Assembly: GCF_023656415.1 (NCBI RefSeq)
Contig: NZ_JAMOIL010000023.1
Coordinates: forward strand, 1-64,000
DNA: 64,000 nucleotides
Reading direction: 5' to 3'
From: Nocardioides bruguierae
GTDB lineage: Bacteria; Actinomycetota; Actinomycetes; Propionibacteriales; Nocardioidaceae
Shown: one piece after another, positions 26,155 to 34,846 of the stretch
Layout of the letters: each line of letters opens with the position of its first letter
Numbering within the stretch: position 1 is the stretch's first letter
The notes under the pieces: generated by a model
Told to the model about the DNA's origin: nothing
Database searches by the model: none
What the model saw: only the letters and a program-made list of their open reading frames with translations
Position numbers and translations under genes: made by a program

Positions 26155-27915
26155 GTGCCAGCCGTCGCCCGACTCACCTCGCAGCTCGCAAGGCGTGCCC
26201 CGTGGATCGTCATCGGTCTCGTGGCGCTGGCGACCTGGCTGATCTCGATCGAGCCGCAGCTGGTCATCGGCGAGAACCGTGGCTTCCTGCCGGCGTTCCT
26301 GGCCGCGATCGTGCTCTGCGACGCGCTGACCGGCGTCGTCCTCGTGGCCCTCTACGCCACCGGCGGCAGCCCGCGGCTGCTGGCGCTGTCGTGGGCGTAC
26401 GCGTACTCCAGCACCGTCGTGACCGTGCACGCGCTGGTCTTCCCCGGCGTGTTCACCGACGGCGACCTGCTCGGCGCGGTCGCCAGCTCGGCGCCGTGGC
26501 TGTGGACCGCCTGGCACGTCGGCTTCCCGGCCCTGCTCACCATCGGCCTGGTGCCGTGGCCCGACGGGTTCGCGCGGCTCATGTCGGGCCACCGCCGCAC
26601 CACCGCGGTCACCTCGCACCTGCTCGTCCTGGGCGGCGCCCTCGCCGTGGCCGCGGCCGCCACGCTGTTCTCCCACCACCTGCCGACGATCATGGTCGAC
26701 GGCAGCTACGCCACGCTCACCCACGTCTACGGCCCGGCGATCCTGGCGCTCCAGGTGGGCGCCGTGATCGCCGCCCTCCAGCGCGCCCGGGTCGGCTCGG
26801 GCCTGGAGACGTGGGCCCTCGTCGCGGTCGTGGCCAGCGCCTGCGACGCCTCGCTGGTGATCCTCGCCGAGGGCCGCTGGACGCTCGGCTGGTACGGCGC
26901 CCGGGCCCTGACCCTGCTGGCCGCCGTCGTCGTCCTGGTCTCCCTGCTCACCGAGGCCATCCGCGCCCAGCAGCGCATCCGCACCGACACCGAGCGCCTG
27001 CGTGCCCACAACGCCGAGCTGCGCGAGGCGCAGGGCCTGCGCGACCACATGATCGCGGTCGTCACCCACGACATGCGCACCCCCATCGGCGGCCTCACCG
27101 GCTACCTCGAGCTCATGGACGACGGCGACCTCGGCGACCTCCCACGGCCGGCCGAGAAGGCGGTGCACCGCAGCCAGGTGCTCGCCCGCCGGCTCTCGCT
27201 GCTCACCGAGGACCTGCTCATGGTCGCCACCGGGGCCGGCGCGAACCTGAGCATCGACCTGCGCGAGGTCGACCTGCCGGCCGAGGCCCGCGCGGCCGCG
27301 GCCGGGTTCCCCGACCGCGACATCCGGGTGACCGAGCCGCTGGCCCTGGTCACCGGAGACCGGCCCGTCCGCGTCCGGGCCGACCCGCTGCGCCTCCAGC
27401 AGGTGCTCGAGAACCTGCTGATCAACGCGTTCAAGTACGGCGAGCCGCCGGTGGTGATCACGGTGCGCGCGGAGGGCGACGACGGCGTCATCGAGGTCGC
27501 CGACCACGGCCCCGGAGTCCCGGAGGAGTTCGTGCCGCGGCTCTTCGACCGCTACAGCCGCGCCGCCGGCGTCACGGCCAACGGCTCGGGGCTCGGCCTC
27601 TCGGTCGTCGCGGACATCGTCGCCGCCCACCACGGCAGCGTCGGCTACGTGCTGGAGCGCAAGGCGTTCGCGATCCGGCTGCCGCTGGTGCAGCCGCTGC
27701 TGGGAGGCCCCGCCGCGCCTGTCACGGAAGCGTCGGTGCCGGCCGTGCCGGCCGGCACCACGGTCGAGCCGCGCACGGTGAGCGCCCCGGTGGCAGCACC
27801 CACGGCTGCACCGGTGGCAACACCGGCGGCAACACCGGCGGCAGCGCCCACCGTCGTCCCCACCACCGCCCCCGCCGTCGTCCCGGAAGTGGAAGCAGCC
27901 CTCGTCGAGGACTGA
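26155..27915 (+). CDS. Orphan membrane sensor histidine kinase with Ala/Pro/Val tail
   Basis: The 586-residue protein has about eight N-terminal membrane helices of a MASE-like sensor, a short coil, a HisKA domain with phospho-acceptor His305 (VVTHDMRTPIGGLTGYLELMD) and an HATPase domain (NLLINAFKYGE, DHGPGVPEEF, SGLGLSVVADIVAAHHG). The last 55 residues are low-complexity (PVAAPTAAPVATPAATPAAAP). GATGAT plus six bases before GTG 26155 suggests a leaderless start; GTG 26110 is an alternative. A paralogue follows directly, and no response regulator is adjacent, so the partner is elsewhere. Confidence 0.85.
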   Translation: MPAVARLTSQLARRAPWIVIGLVALATWLISIEPQLVIGENRGFLPAFLAAIVLCDALTGVVLVALYATGGSPRLLALSWAYAYSSTVVTVHALVFPGVFTDGDLLGAVASSAPWLWTAWHVGFPALLTIGLVPWPDGFARLMSGHRRTTAVTSHLLVLGGALAVAAAATLFSHHLPTIMVDGSYATLTHVYGPAILALQVGAVIAALQRARVGSGLETWALVAVVASACDASLVILAEGRWTLGWYGARALTLLAAVVVLVSLLTEAIRAQQRIRTDTERLRAHNAELREAQGLRDHMIAVVTHDMRTPIGGLTGYLELMDDGDLGDLPRPAEKAVHRSQVLARRLSLLTEDLLMVATGAGANLSIDLREVDLPAEARAAAAGFPDRDIRVTEPLALVTGDRPVRVRADPLRLQQVLENLLINAFKYGEPPVVITVRAEGDDGVIEVADHGPGVPEEFVPRLFDRYSRAAGVTANGSGLGLSVVADIVAAHHGSVGYVLERKAFAIRLPLVQPLLGGPAAPVTEASVPAVPAGTTVEPRTVSAPVAAPTAAPVATPAATPAAAPTVVPTTAPAVVPEVEAALVED

Positions 27916-27955
27916 ACCGCGTGCACGCGGGCCCGCGGCACGCCATGATGCTCGC

Positions 27956-29554
27956 GTGCGTCCCCCCGCTGCACACATCTCCCCCCACGCGTCCGGAGCC
28001 GTCGCCCTCACCACGACGGCAACCCCGGCACGCTCCGTGCGCGCGCTCGCGCCCTGGTGCGTGGTGGCCGCGCTCGCCGTCATCACGGTGGTGGTGCTCG
28101 TGCAGGCGCAGACCCCGCTGCCGGTGAACACGGACTTCCTGCCCGGCTTCCTGGTGGCGGTCGTTCTCAGCGACGCGATGACGGGCCTCGTCCTCCTCGC
28201 CCTGTACGTGACCGGCGACAGCCCGCGGTTCCTGGCCCTGTCCTGGGCCTACGTGTGGACCAGCGCGATCGTCACCCTGCAGGCCCTCGTCTTCCCCGAC
28301 GTGTTCGCCCCGGCCGGGTTCGCCGGCTCCACCCCCGACAGCGCCCCGTGGCTGTGGGTCGCCTGGCACGTCGGGTTCGCGGTGCTCCTGCTGCCCGGCC
28401 TGCTGCCCTGGCCGGCGCGGGTCACGCGGGCCCTGGGCGGGCGGCACCGGGTGCGGGCCGCGCTGGTCAGCCACGGTGTCGTCCTCGTCCTGGTGGTGCT
28501 CGTGGGGCTGGCCACCACCGTCGGCGCCGCGCGGGTGCTGCCGCCGATCCTCGAGGACGGCAGCTACGCGCGCCTGACCACCGTCTACGGCCCCTGGATC
28601 CTCGGCGTGCAGGCCGTGGCGCTCGTCGCGGCGTTCGTCAGCGTGCTCGGCGCCCACCGGGCCGGTGTCGAGCGGTGGGCCCTCGTCGCGCTCGCGGGCT
28701 CGGCGGCCGACGCGTTCGTGGTGCTGATCGCCCAGGGCCGCTGGACGGTCGGCTGGTACGGCGCCCGGATCATGGCGCTGACCGCGTCCTTCGTGGTGCT
28801 GGTCGCGCTGGGCGCCGAGGCCATCCGGGCCGCCCGCCGCGTCCGCGCCTACGCCGAGCGGCTGGTCGAGCGCAACGCCGCGCTGAAGGAGGTGCAGGAG
28901 GAGCGCGACCACGTGGTCGCCGTCATCAGCCACGACCTGCGCTCCCCGCTCAGCGGCGTGATCGGCTACCTGGAGCTGCTCGACTCCGGCGAGCTCGGCC
29001 GGCTGGAGCCGGACGCCCACCGCGCCGTGCGCGCCGCCCGCGACCTCGTCACCCGGATCACCCTGCTCGCCGACGACCTCGGCACCGCCACCGCCTCGGG
29101 CGCGGGCCGGCTGCCGGTGACCACCGCCCCGCTCGACCTCGCCGACGAGGTCTACGCCGCCGTCGCCGGGTTCCCCGACCTCGAGGTGCGCGTCGACACC
29201 CGCGCGCAGCCCACCGTCACCGCCGACCCGCTGCGCGTGCAGCAGGTGCTCGCCAACCTGCTGGGCAACGCCGCCAAGTACGGCGACGCGCCCGTGCGGG
29301 TCCTCGTCGACGCGGACGCCGGCGAGGCGCTGGTCAGCGTCAGCGACGCCGGCCCCGGCGTGCCCGACTCGTTCGTGCCGCTGCTCTTCGACCGCTACTC
29401 GCGCGCGCCCGGTGTCCAGGCGCCCGGCACCGGGCTGGGGCTCTCCGTGGTGCACGACATCGTCGAGGCCCACCACGGCACCGTGGCCTACGTGCCCGAG
29501 CGCAACGCGTTCGAGGTGCGGCTGCCGCTGGCGACCGGCTGGTCGCTCGGCTGA
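27956..29554 (+). CDS. Orphan membrane sensor histidine kinase, paralogue of the preceding gene
   Basis: The 532-residue protein repeats the architecture of its upstream neighbour: MASE-like membrane sensor (ALSWAYVWTSAIVTLQALVFPDVF matches ALSWAYAYSSTVVTVHALVFPGVF), coil, HisKA with His326 (VISHDLRSPLSGVIGYLELLD) and HATPase (NLLGNAAKYGD, DAGPGVPDSF, TGLGLSVVHDIVEAHHG). It lacks the low-complexity tail. CATGAT plus six bases before GTG 27956 mirrors the upstream gene's start region. The pair is best read as a tandem duplication. No response regulator is present. Confidence 0.85.
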   Translation: MRPPAAHISPHASGAVALTTTATPARSVRALAPWCVVAALAVITVVVLVQAQTPLPVNTDFLPGFLVAVVLSDAMTGLVLLALYVTGDSPRFLALSWAYVWTSAIVTLQALVFPDVFAPAGFAGSTPDSAPWLWVAWHVGFAVLLLPGLLPWPARVTRALGGRHRVRAALVSHGVVLVLVVLVGLATTVGAARVLPPILEDGSYARLTTVYGPWILGVQAVALVAAFVSVLGAHRAGVERWALVALAGSAADAFVVLIAQGRWTVGWYGARIMALTASFVVLVALGAEAIRAARRVRAYAERLVERNAALKEVQEERDHVVAVISHDLRSPLSGVIGYLELLDSGELGRLEPDAHRAVRAARDLVTRITLLADDLGTATASGAGRLPVTTAPLDLADEVYAAVAGFPDLEVRVDTRAQPTVTADPLRVQQVLANLLGNAAKYGDAPVRVLVDADAGEALVSVSDAGPGVPDSFVPLLFDRYSRAPGVQAPGTGLGLSVVHDIVEAHHGTVAYVPERNAFEVRLPLATGWSLG

Positions 29555-29584
29555 GCCGTCACCCGGCGCCGGGGCAGGCGGGGA

Positions 29585-30397
29585 TCAGGCCTCGAACACC
29601 GGCGGACGACGGCCCGTGAACGCCTCGACGCCCTCGGCGAAGTCGGGGCCGGTGTAGACGGCCAGCAGCCGCTCGTGGTCGTCGGCGGGCGCGGCCTCGA
29701 GGCGGTGGGCCCGGTCGAGCAGCTGCTCCTTGGTCGCCCGGACCGTCACCATGCTCGCCGCCTCCAGCCCGGCGAGGAGCGAGTCGAGGGCCGCGTCCAG
29801 CGCGGGGCCGTCGTCCACCACCTCCATCACCGCGCCCACCGCGTGCGCGCGGGTGGCGTCGACGAGCCGGGAGGCCAGCAGCATCTCGCGGGTCAGCGGC
29901 TCGCCGAACACGCCGGCGCAGCGGTGCACCACGGGCGCGGCCAGCGCGTTGCCGAGCGTGCGGGCGATCGGGTAGCCGAACCGGGAGCCGGCGGTGGCCA
30001 GCCGCAGGTCGCAGTGGGTGGCCACGGCGAGCCCGCCGCCCACGCAGACCCCGTCGACGGCCGCGACGGTCACCACGGGGGCGGCCAGGAGGGCCTCGAG
30101 CATCGCCCGGATCTCCTCCTCGTAGGCCACGGCCTCGTCGCCGTGCTCGCCGGTGCGGCCGAGGAAGTCGGCGATGTCGTTGCCGGCCGCGAACGCCTTG
30201 CCGCCCGCGCCGCGCAGCACCAGTGCCCGCACCCCGTCGGCGTCGGCTGCCAGCCCCTCGCACAGCGTGCGCAGCCCGGCGTACATCTCCCGGGTGAACG
30301 CGTTGCGGCGGTGCGGCCGGTCGAAGGTCACGTGCAGCGCGGAGCCGCGGCGCTCCACCGTCATGTCGGGCCGGGGCTCACCGGGGTGCTCGGTCAT
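29585..30397 (-). CDS. Enoyl-CoA hydratase/isomerase family protein
   Basis: The 270-residue protein is a crotonase-fold enzyme: RPHRRNAFTREMYAGL, oxyanion-hole segment KAFAAGNDIADF, and VAAVDGVCVGGGLAVATHCDLRLA with the second Gly pair. The first catalytic Glu position (after GVCVGGG) is Leu/Ala, as in some isomerase-like members, so the reaction is uncertain. TAGGTT plus six bases before ATG 30397 indicates a leaderless message; ATG 30364 is possible. It is convergent with the sensor kinase gene. Confidence 0.85.
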   Translation of the reverse strand: MTEHPGEPRPDMTVERRGSALHVTFDRPHRRNAFTREMYAGLRTLCEGLAADADGVRALVLRGAGGKAFAAGNDIADFLGRTGEHGDEAVAYEEEIRAMLEALLAAPVVTVAAVDGVCVGGGLAVATHCDLRLATAGSRFGYPIARTLGNALAAPVVHRCAGVFGEPLTREMLLASRLVDATRAHAVGAVMEVVDDGPALDAALDSLLAGLEAASMVTVRATKEQLLDRAHRLEAAPADDHERLLAVYTGPDFAEGVEAFTGRRPPVFEA

Positions 30398-30415
30398 GCC
30401 CGCAACCTAGCGGCG

Positions 30416-31168
30416 CTACCAGGCGGGCGTCGTCTGCCCGGGGTTCCGCTCGCCGCGCTGCACGTACTGCTGCCGGATGCGCTCGCCCTGTTCGACCCGC
30501 TCGTCCAGCTCCACGCGCAGCCGCTGGTCGCTGCGCTCGCGCTCGTCGGGCTCGGTCTCGTCGTCCTCCTCCTCGCCCTCGTCGTCTCCGTCGGTCTCGG
30601 TGTCGGAGTCGGCGAGCAGGGAGGTCAGCCGCGCGGCCACGGCGTCGACGTCGGCGCGCACCGCCGCGGTCGCGGACCGGCGCGGGGCGTCGTCCTCGAG
30701 GCAGGGGTCGAGCGCGGCGAGGCCGGCGGTCCACGACTCGCGGGTCGCGACCGCCTCCTGGGCCAGCGCCAGGTCCAGGCGGACGCGGCACGCGTACCGC
30801 GTCGGCGGGCCGGCGGCCAGCGAGCGCTGGAGCAGCCGCACCGCCGCGCCGGCGTCCCCCGAGGCGAGGGCGGCGACGCCCGTGTCGTGGGGCGCCACCC
30901 AGCCGACCGCACCCTCGACGCCCGCCCGGGCCAGCGCCGAGGAGAGCGCCTGCTCCAGCGGGGTGTCGTTCAGCGCGGCCGCGGCCCGCGCGTCGGCGTA
31001 GCGGCCGTCCGCGAACGCCTCGGCCGCCCGGTGGTCGGCCCACGCCACGAGCACCAGCCGACCGGCGAGCAGCAGGGCCAGCAGCACCGGCAGCGCCCCG
31101 AGCAGGAGCAGCCGGCGGCGGGTGCGGGCCCGGGACCGGGTGCGGGCGGGTGTCGGGGCCGGCGTCAT
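30416..31168 (-). CDS. Membrane-anchored repeat protein of the MoxR/VWA operon
   Basis: The 250-residue protein has one N-terminal membrane helix (about 20-42), Ala-rich helical repeats resembling TPR (FADGRYADARAAAAL, GVAALASGDAGAAVRLLQRSL), and a very acidic stretch (TDGDDEGEEEDDETEPDERE) before a charged C-terminus. This resembles the TPR partner (BatC/BatE-like) found with VWA proteins. Its ATG overlaps the stop of the upstream VWA gene (ATGA), making it the last gene of the operon. Confidence 0.6.
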   Translation of the reverse strand: MTPAPTPARTRSRARTRRRLLLLGALPVLLALLLAGRLVLVAWADHRAAEAFADGRYADARAAAALNDTPLEQALSSALARAGVEGAVGWVAPHDTGVAALASGDAGAAVRLLQRSLAAGPPTRYACRVRLDLALAQEAVATRESWTAGLAALDPCLEDDAPRRSATAAVRADVDAVAARLTSLLADSDTETDGDDEGEEEDDETEPDERERSDQRLRVELDERVEQGERIRQQYVQRGERNPGQTTPAW

Positions 31169-32139
31169 GGCGCGTCCCCCGTCCGGTCGAGCGCACGGCG
31201 GGTGCCGCGCAGCACCTCGGGCAGGGCGAGCAGCGCAACGGCCAGCGCCCACCACCACAGCGTGCCGCGGCCGGGCGTGCCGGCGTCGGGGTCGCCGATC
31301 GCCTCGGCGGCCAGCGCGGTGGCCAGGTCGGGCATGCCGGCGAGGGTGGTGCGGTGCTCCACGGTGCCGTCGAGGGCGTCGGCCACGGCGTCGAGGACGA
31401 CCGGGTCGTAGCGGGTGACGGCGGCCTGACCGGTGGCCGGGTCGATCAGCGGGGCGGCGGGTGCCGCCCGGTCGGTGGTGGCGTCGGTGCCGGCGTCGGG
31501 GCTGGAGCCGAGCGGCGGCACGCGGCCGGCGTCCGCGGGCATGGTGGCGCCCTCGCGGGTGCCGTAGCCCAGCACGAGCGCGGCGTCGACGTCGTCGGCG
31601 AGCGCCGCCCAGGCCTCCGCGGTGCCGCGGGCGGTGGCCGCGGGGGCCGTCTGCTCGCCGTCACTGAGCAGCACCACGGCCGTGCGGGCGGGCTCCTCAC
31701 CGGTGGCCGGGGCACGGGCGAGCAGGTCGGCCACGAGGTCGGTGCCGGTGGCCAGGGTGGAGCCGGTGCCCGAGAACGGCTCCTCGACGAGCACCTGGTC
31801 GAGCTGGCGCTGCAGTCCCTCGGCGTCGGTGGTGAAGGGGGCGCGCAGGGTCGCCTCCTCCCCCACGGTCACCACGGCCACCCGCACCCCCGGCAGCGCG
31901 GCGGCCAGGGCCTCGACGTCGACGAGCGCGGCGGCCACCCTCGTCCGGCCGTCAGCACTGTCGTCGGAGCGGGCCGCGTCGGCGGCCGCCATCGAGGTGG
32001 TCCGGTCGAGGACCACCACGACGTCCAGCTCCAGCGGGTCCGCGGGCGGCACGGCGTCGCGCTGGCCGACGCCGAGCGCGAGCCCCAGCACCGCCGCGGC
32101 CAGCAGCAGCCGCCGCACGAGCAGCATCGTCGTCCTCAT
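31165..32139 (-). CDS. VWA-domain membrane protein (BatB-like)
   Basis: The 324-residue protein has an N-terminal membrane helix, a von Willebrand A domain beginning LDVVVVLDRTTSM, and a C-terminal membrane helix (LWWWALAVALLALPEVL). The metal-site DxSxS motif is altered to D-R-T-T-S, so metal-dependent binding may be weakened. Start and stop overlap the neighbouring genes by four bases (ATGA). Together with the next VWA gene, MoxR and DUF58 it forms a Bat-type complex at the membrane, whose role in actinobacteria is unresolved. Confidence 0.75.
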   Translation of the reverse strand: MRTTMLLVRRLLLAAAVLGLALGVGQRDAVPPADPLELDVVVVLDRTTSMAAADAARSDDSADGRTRVAAALVDVEALAAALPGVRVAVVTVGEEATLRAPFTTDAEGLQRQLDQVLVEEPFSGTGSTLATGTDLVADLLARAPATGEEPARTAVVLLSDGEQTAPAATARGTAEAWAALADDVDAALVLGYGTREGATMPADAGRVPPLGSSPDAGTDATTDRAAPAAPLIDPATGQAAVTRYDPVVLDAVADALDGTVEHRTTLAGMPDLATALAAEAIGDPDAGTPGRGTLWWWALAVALLALPEVLRGTRRALDRTGDAP

Positions 32140-33350
32140 CGACTGCTCCCGCCACCGGGGTCGCCGGGCCGGCCACGCAGTCCAGCCACCACCGCCAGCA
32201 CCAGGACGAGGAGCAGCAGCGCGCCCCCGGCCCCGACCGCCAGGGCGCGGGCCGGCCCGGGCTCGTCGCGGCGCACCTGCTGGGTCAGGCCCGGTGAGCG
32301 GGAGGCCTCCAGGGCGTCGACGCGCTCGACGATCTCGGCGGTCCGCGCGGCACCGTCGGCCCCGGGGGCGCCCGTGACGGCGAGGAACCCGCCGGTCGCC
32401 CGCACGGCGGCATCCATCTCCGCGAGCGCGGCGGCGTTGCGCGGTCGCTCCAGGGACGGTGCCCCGATCCCGTAGACCACCAGGCCGTCGTCCGCCGCGA
32501 CCTGGGCCGCCGCCGGCAGCGTGTAGACGCCCGTACCGAGCGGGTCGTTGTCGCTGGCCAGCAGCACGGCGCGGGAGCGGCGCTCGTCGAGCCGGTCGAA
32601 GGAGCGCGCGCACGAGACGAGGCCGTCGCCGATGAGCGAGGCGACCCGCTGCGGCAGGTCGATGCCGGCCACGTAGCGGTAGCTGCCCTTGTCGAACGCC
32701 TCCTGAGCGCGGGCGAGCTCGTCGGTGACGGCGGTGAGGTCGTCGGTCAGCGGCAGCACGTGCACCGCGGCGCCCGACCACAGCGTGAGGCCCACCCGGT
32801 CGCCCGGGCGCAGCCCCGCCACCACCTCGCGGATCGCGTCCAGCACGAGCACGTTGTCGTCCCACATCGACCCCGAGGAGTCCAGGCAGATCATCAGGTC
32901 GCGGCCGATCGCCTCGCCCGGCTCGGTCTCCGTGACCCCCGGGCGGCCCGCGACCCAGCCCGCCGCGAGTACCGTGACCAGCGCCAGCACGGCCGTCACC
33001 GCGCCCACGGCCCGGCGCCGCCGGCGCAGCGACCGGTACCGCGGCAGCGTCCGCAGCCGCGCCGCCCGCCGCGAGACCAGCGCCCCCTCGGGGGCGCGGC
33101 GGGCCGCCCCGCGCAGGCCGAGCACCACGGCCACCAGCACGGCCAGCACCGCGAGCAGCAGGACGCCGACGGCCAGGTGCGGCCACAGCAGCCAGCGGCC
33201 CGCCCACCGCTCCAGCGCGTCGGGCAGCAGCGGACCCGTGACCGGCGCCAGCCACCCGTCGATGCGGGTCAGCAGGGCGTCCCCGTCGACGGCTCCAGCG
33301 AAGACACCAGCGTCGGGACCAGCACCCGTGGTCATGGGGCCGGCGCTCAC
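32136..33350 (-). CDS. VWA-domain membrane protein (BatA-like)
   Basis: The 404-residue protein has membrane helices at about 57-80 and 115-136, a VWA domain with an intact metal site (DLMICLDSSGSMWDD, DxSxS) and a last helix near 375-395. It is larger than the neighbouring VWA protein and keeps the MIDAS residues, so it is the likelier ligand binder of the pair. It overlaps the preceding gene (stop at 33347) and the following one by ATGA junctions. Confidence 0.8.
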   Translation of the reverse strand: MSAGPMTTGAGPDAGVFAGAVDGDALLTRIDGWLAPVTGPLLPDALERWAGRWLLWPHLAVGVLLLAVLAVLVAVVLGLRGAARRAPEGALVSRRAARLRTLPRYRSLRRRRRAVGAVTAVLALVTVLAAGWVAGRPGVTETEPGEAIGRDLMICLDSSGSMWDDNVLVLDAIREVVAGLRPGDRVGLTLWSGAAVHVLPLTDDLTAVTDELARAQEAFDKGSYRYVAGIDLPQRVASLIGDGLVSCARSFDRLDERRSRAVLLASDNDPLGTGVYTLPAAAQVAADDGLVVYGIGAPSLERPRNAAALAEMDAAVRATGGFLAVTGAPGADGAARTAEIVERVDALEASRSPGLTQQVRRDEPGPARALAVGAGGALLLLVLVLAVVAGLRGRPGDPGGGSSR

Positions 33351-33898
33351 GGGTGCAGCCCCTGCACGACGCGCTCGGCCCGGGCGCGGACGTCGGCGGC
33401 CGCCAGCCCGGCGGTGGCGGACTCGGCAGTGGCCGGCGCGAACTCGGGGTCCTGGAGGGCCGCGACGAAGGCGGCGGCCTCGGCCAGCCGGGGGTCGTCG
33501 GCGGCCGCGGCGGCCAGCCGCTCGGCCGTCATCGCCTCGACCGGCAGCCCCGTCACGGTGGCCGCGAAGGCGCGGACGATGCCGCTGGCGCGGTGCGCGG
33601 CCCCGCGCGGGTCGGCGCCGGGCTCGATCGTCGCGAGCCCGGCCAGCGCTGCGAAGCGGCTGGTCTCCACCAGCCGAGCGTGATCAACACGCCGCCGGGG
33701 TGCGCGGCCGTCGTCCTCGGGCCCGCGGCGGCGCGTGGCCACGAGCACCACGAGGACGTAGCCCACCGCGAGCACGACGAGCGCCGCCGCCAGCCACAGC
33801 CAGCGGGGGTCGTGGCCGATCGGGCCGCGCAGCTCGGCGGGCAGCTCGGCCGTCATCACGGCCGGCATCACGGCCGGGGCGAGCTCAGCGACGCGCAC
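33347..33898 (-). CDS. DUF4381-like membrane protein of the MoxR operon
   Basis: The 183-residue protein has one membrane helix (about 33-53, WLWLAAALVVLAVGYVLVVLV) followed by a cytosolic helical domain, the layout of the small protein that usually lies between DUF58 and the VWA genes. GTG 33898 is taken because gcggag precedes it; ATG 33868 and 33856 are alternatives. It overlaps the end of the DUF58 gene by 14 bases. Confidence 0.6.
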   Translation of the reverse strand: MRVAELAPAVMPAVMTAELPAELRGPIGHDPRWLWLAAALVVLAVGYVLVVLVATRRRGPEDDGRAPRRRVDHARLVETSRFAALAGLATIEPGADPRGAAHRASGIVRAFAATVTGLPVEAMTAERLAAAAADDPRLAEAAAFVAALQDPEFAPATAESATAGLAAADVRARAERVVQGLHP

Positions 33899-34817
33899 GG
33901 CGGCTCCGCTCGATCACGGTGAGCACGGCGCGCGGCACGTCGACGCCACCGGCGAGGTCGAGGTGGGCGTGCGCGGCGCCGGCACGGGTGCAGACGGCGG
34001 CCAGCGCCGCGACGCAGGCGGCCTCGGCCTCGGCGGACTCGCGGGCCAGCCGAGCGTCCGTGCGGGTCCAGCGGGGCAGGAGCCGCGCCCCACCCCGACC
34101 CCGAGCACCGGCCCGAGAACCCGCCCGAGAACCGGCAGGCGCGGCCGTCCCGGCCAGGGTCGGGTCGGCGTCCCCGACCGAGAGCACCAGCACCTCGTGC
34201 TGCGCCTGGAGCCGCCGGATCGCGGGCGCCAGCGCCGCGGCCCCGGCCGGGTCGGCGGGGGCGTCGACGACGAGCAGCAGGAGCGTGCGCCGCCGGACCG
34301 TGCGCCGCACGTGGTCGAGCAGCCCGGGCACGTCGGCCGGCGCGGTCGACGGGGCGTCGTGGACGGCGGCCAGGCACCGCTCCAGGTGCAGCTCGCCGGG
34401 GCGGGCCGGCAGCCCGGAGAACCCGGTGGCGTCGCCGTGCACCAGCCCCACCGCGTCCCCGTGCCGCACGGCGAGCCAGCCCACGGTGCCCGCGGCGAGC
34501 ACGGCGACCTCGCGGCGGGTGACCGGGCCGGTGGGGCCGAGCCCCGCGTGCGCGTCGAGGTCGCTGCCGGTGGCGACGGCGAGCAGCACGGTGTGGCGCC
34601 GCTGGGCGACGTAGCGCTTGACCAGCAGCTGGCCCGAGCGCGCCGAGGCGCGCCAGTCGAGGTCGGCGACGTCGTCGCCCGGCACGTACTCGCGGAGGTC
34701 GGCCAGCTCGGGCCCGCGGCCGGTGGCCACCGAGGCGTACTCGCCGTCCAGCAGCCCGCGGACCCGGCGGTGCGCCGGCAGCGCGAAGTGGCTGCGCACC
34801 CGCTGGACGTGACCCAT
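33885..34817 (-). CDS. DUF58 protein
   Basis: The 310-residue protein shows the DUF58 signature: RRVRGLLDGEYASVATGRGPELADLREYVPGDDVADLDWRASARS then LLVKRYVAQRRHTVLLAVATGS. DUF58 proteins partner MoxR ATPases and carry a VWA-like fold. The ATG at 34817 follows the moxR stop by 29 bases. The C-terminal part has Arg/Gly repeats (SRAGSRAGARGRGGAR). The function is unknown but the MoxR-DUF58-VWA arrangement is widely conserved. Confidence 0.85.
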   Translation of the reverse strand: MGHVQRVRSHFALPAHRRVRGLLDGEYASVATGRGPELADLREYVPGDDVADLDWRASARSGQLLVKRYVAQRRHTVLLAVATGSDLDAHAGLGPTGPVTRREVAVLAAGTVGWLAVRHGDAVGLVHGDATGFSGLPARPGELHLERCLAAVHDAPSTAPADVPGLLDHVRRTVRRRTLLLLVVDAPADPAGAAALAPAIRRLQAQHEVLVLSVGDADPTLAGTAAPAGSRAGSRAGARGRGGARLLPRWTRTDARLARESAEAEAACVAALAAVCTRAGAAHAHLDLAGGVDVPRAVLTVIERSRRARR

Positions 34818-34846
34818 GCGTGTCGGCTGCGTGTCGGCGGCGCGGG

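Noticed and set aside
27780-27900. DNA tandem repeat at the end of the first sensor kinase
   Set aside because: The ggcaacaccggc-like units encode a low-complexity Ala/Pro/Thr tail in frame; this is ordinary slippage-prone coding sequence and not a dispersed element.
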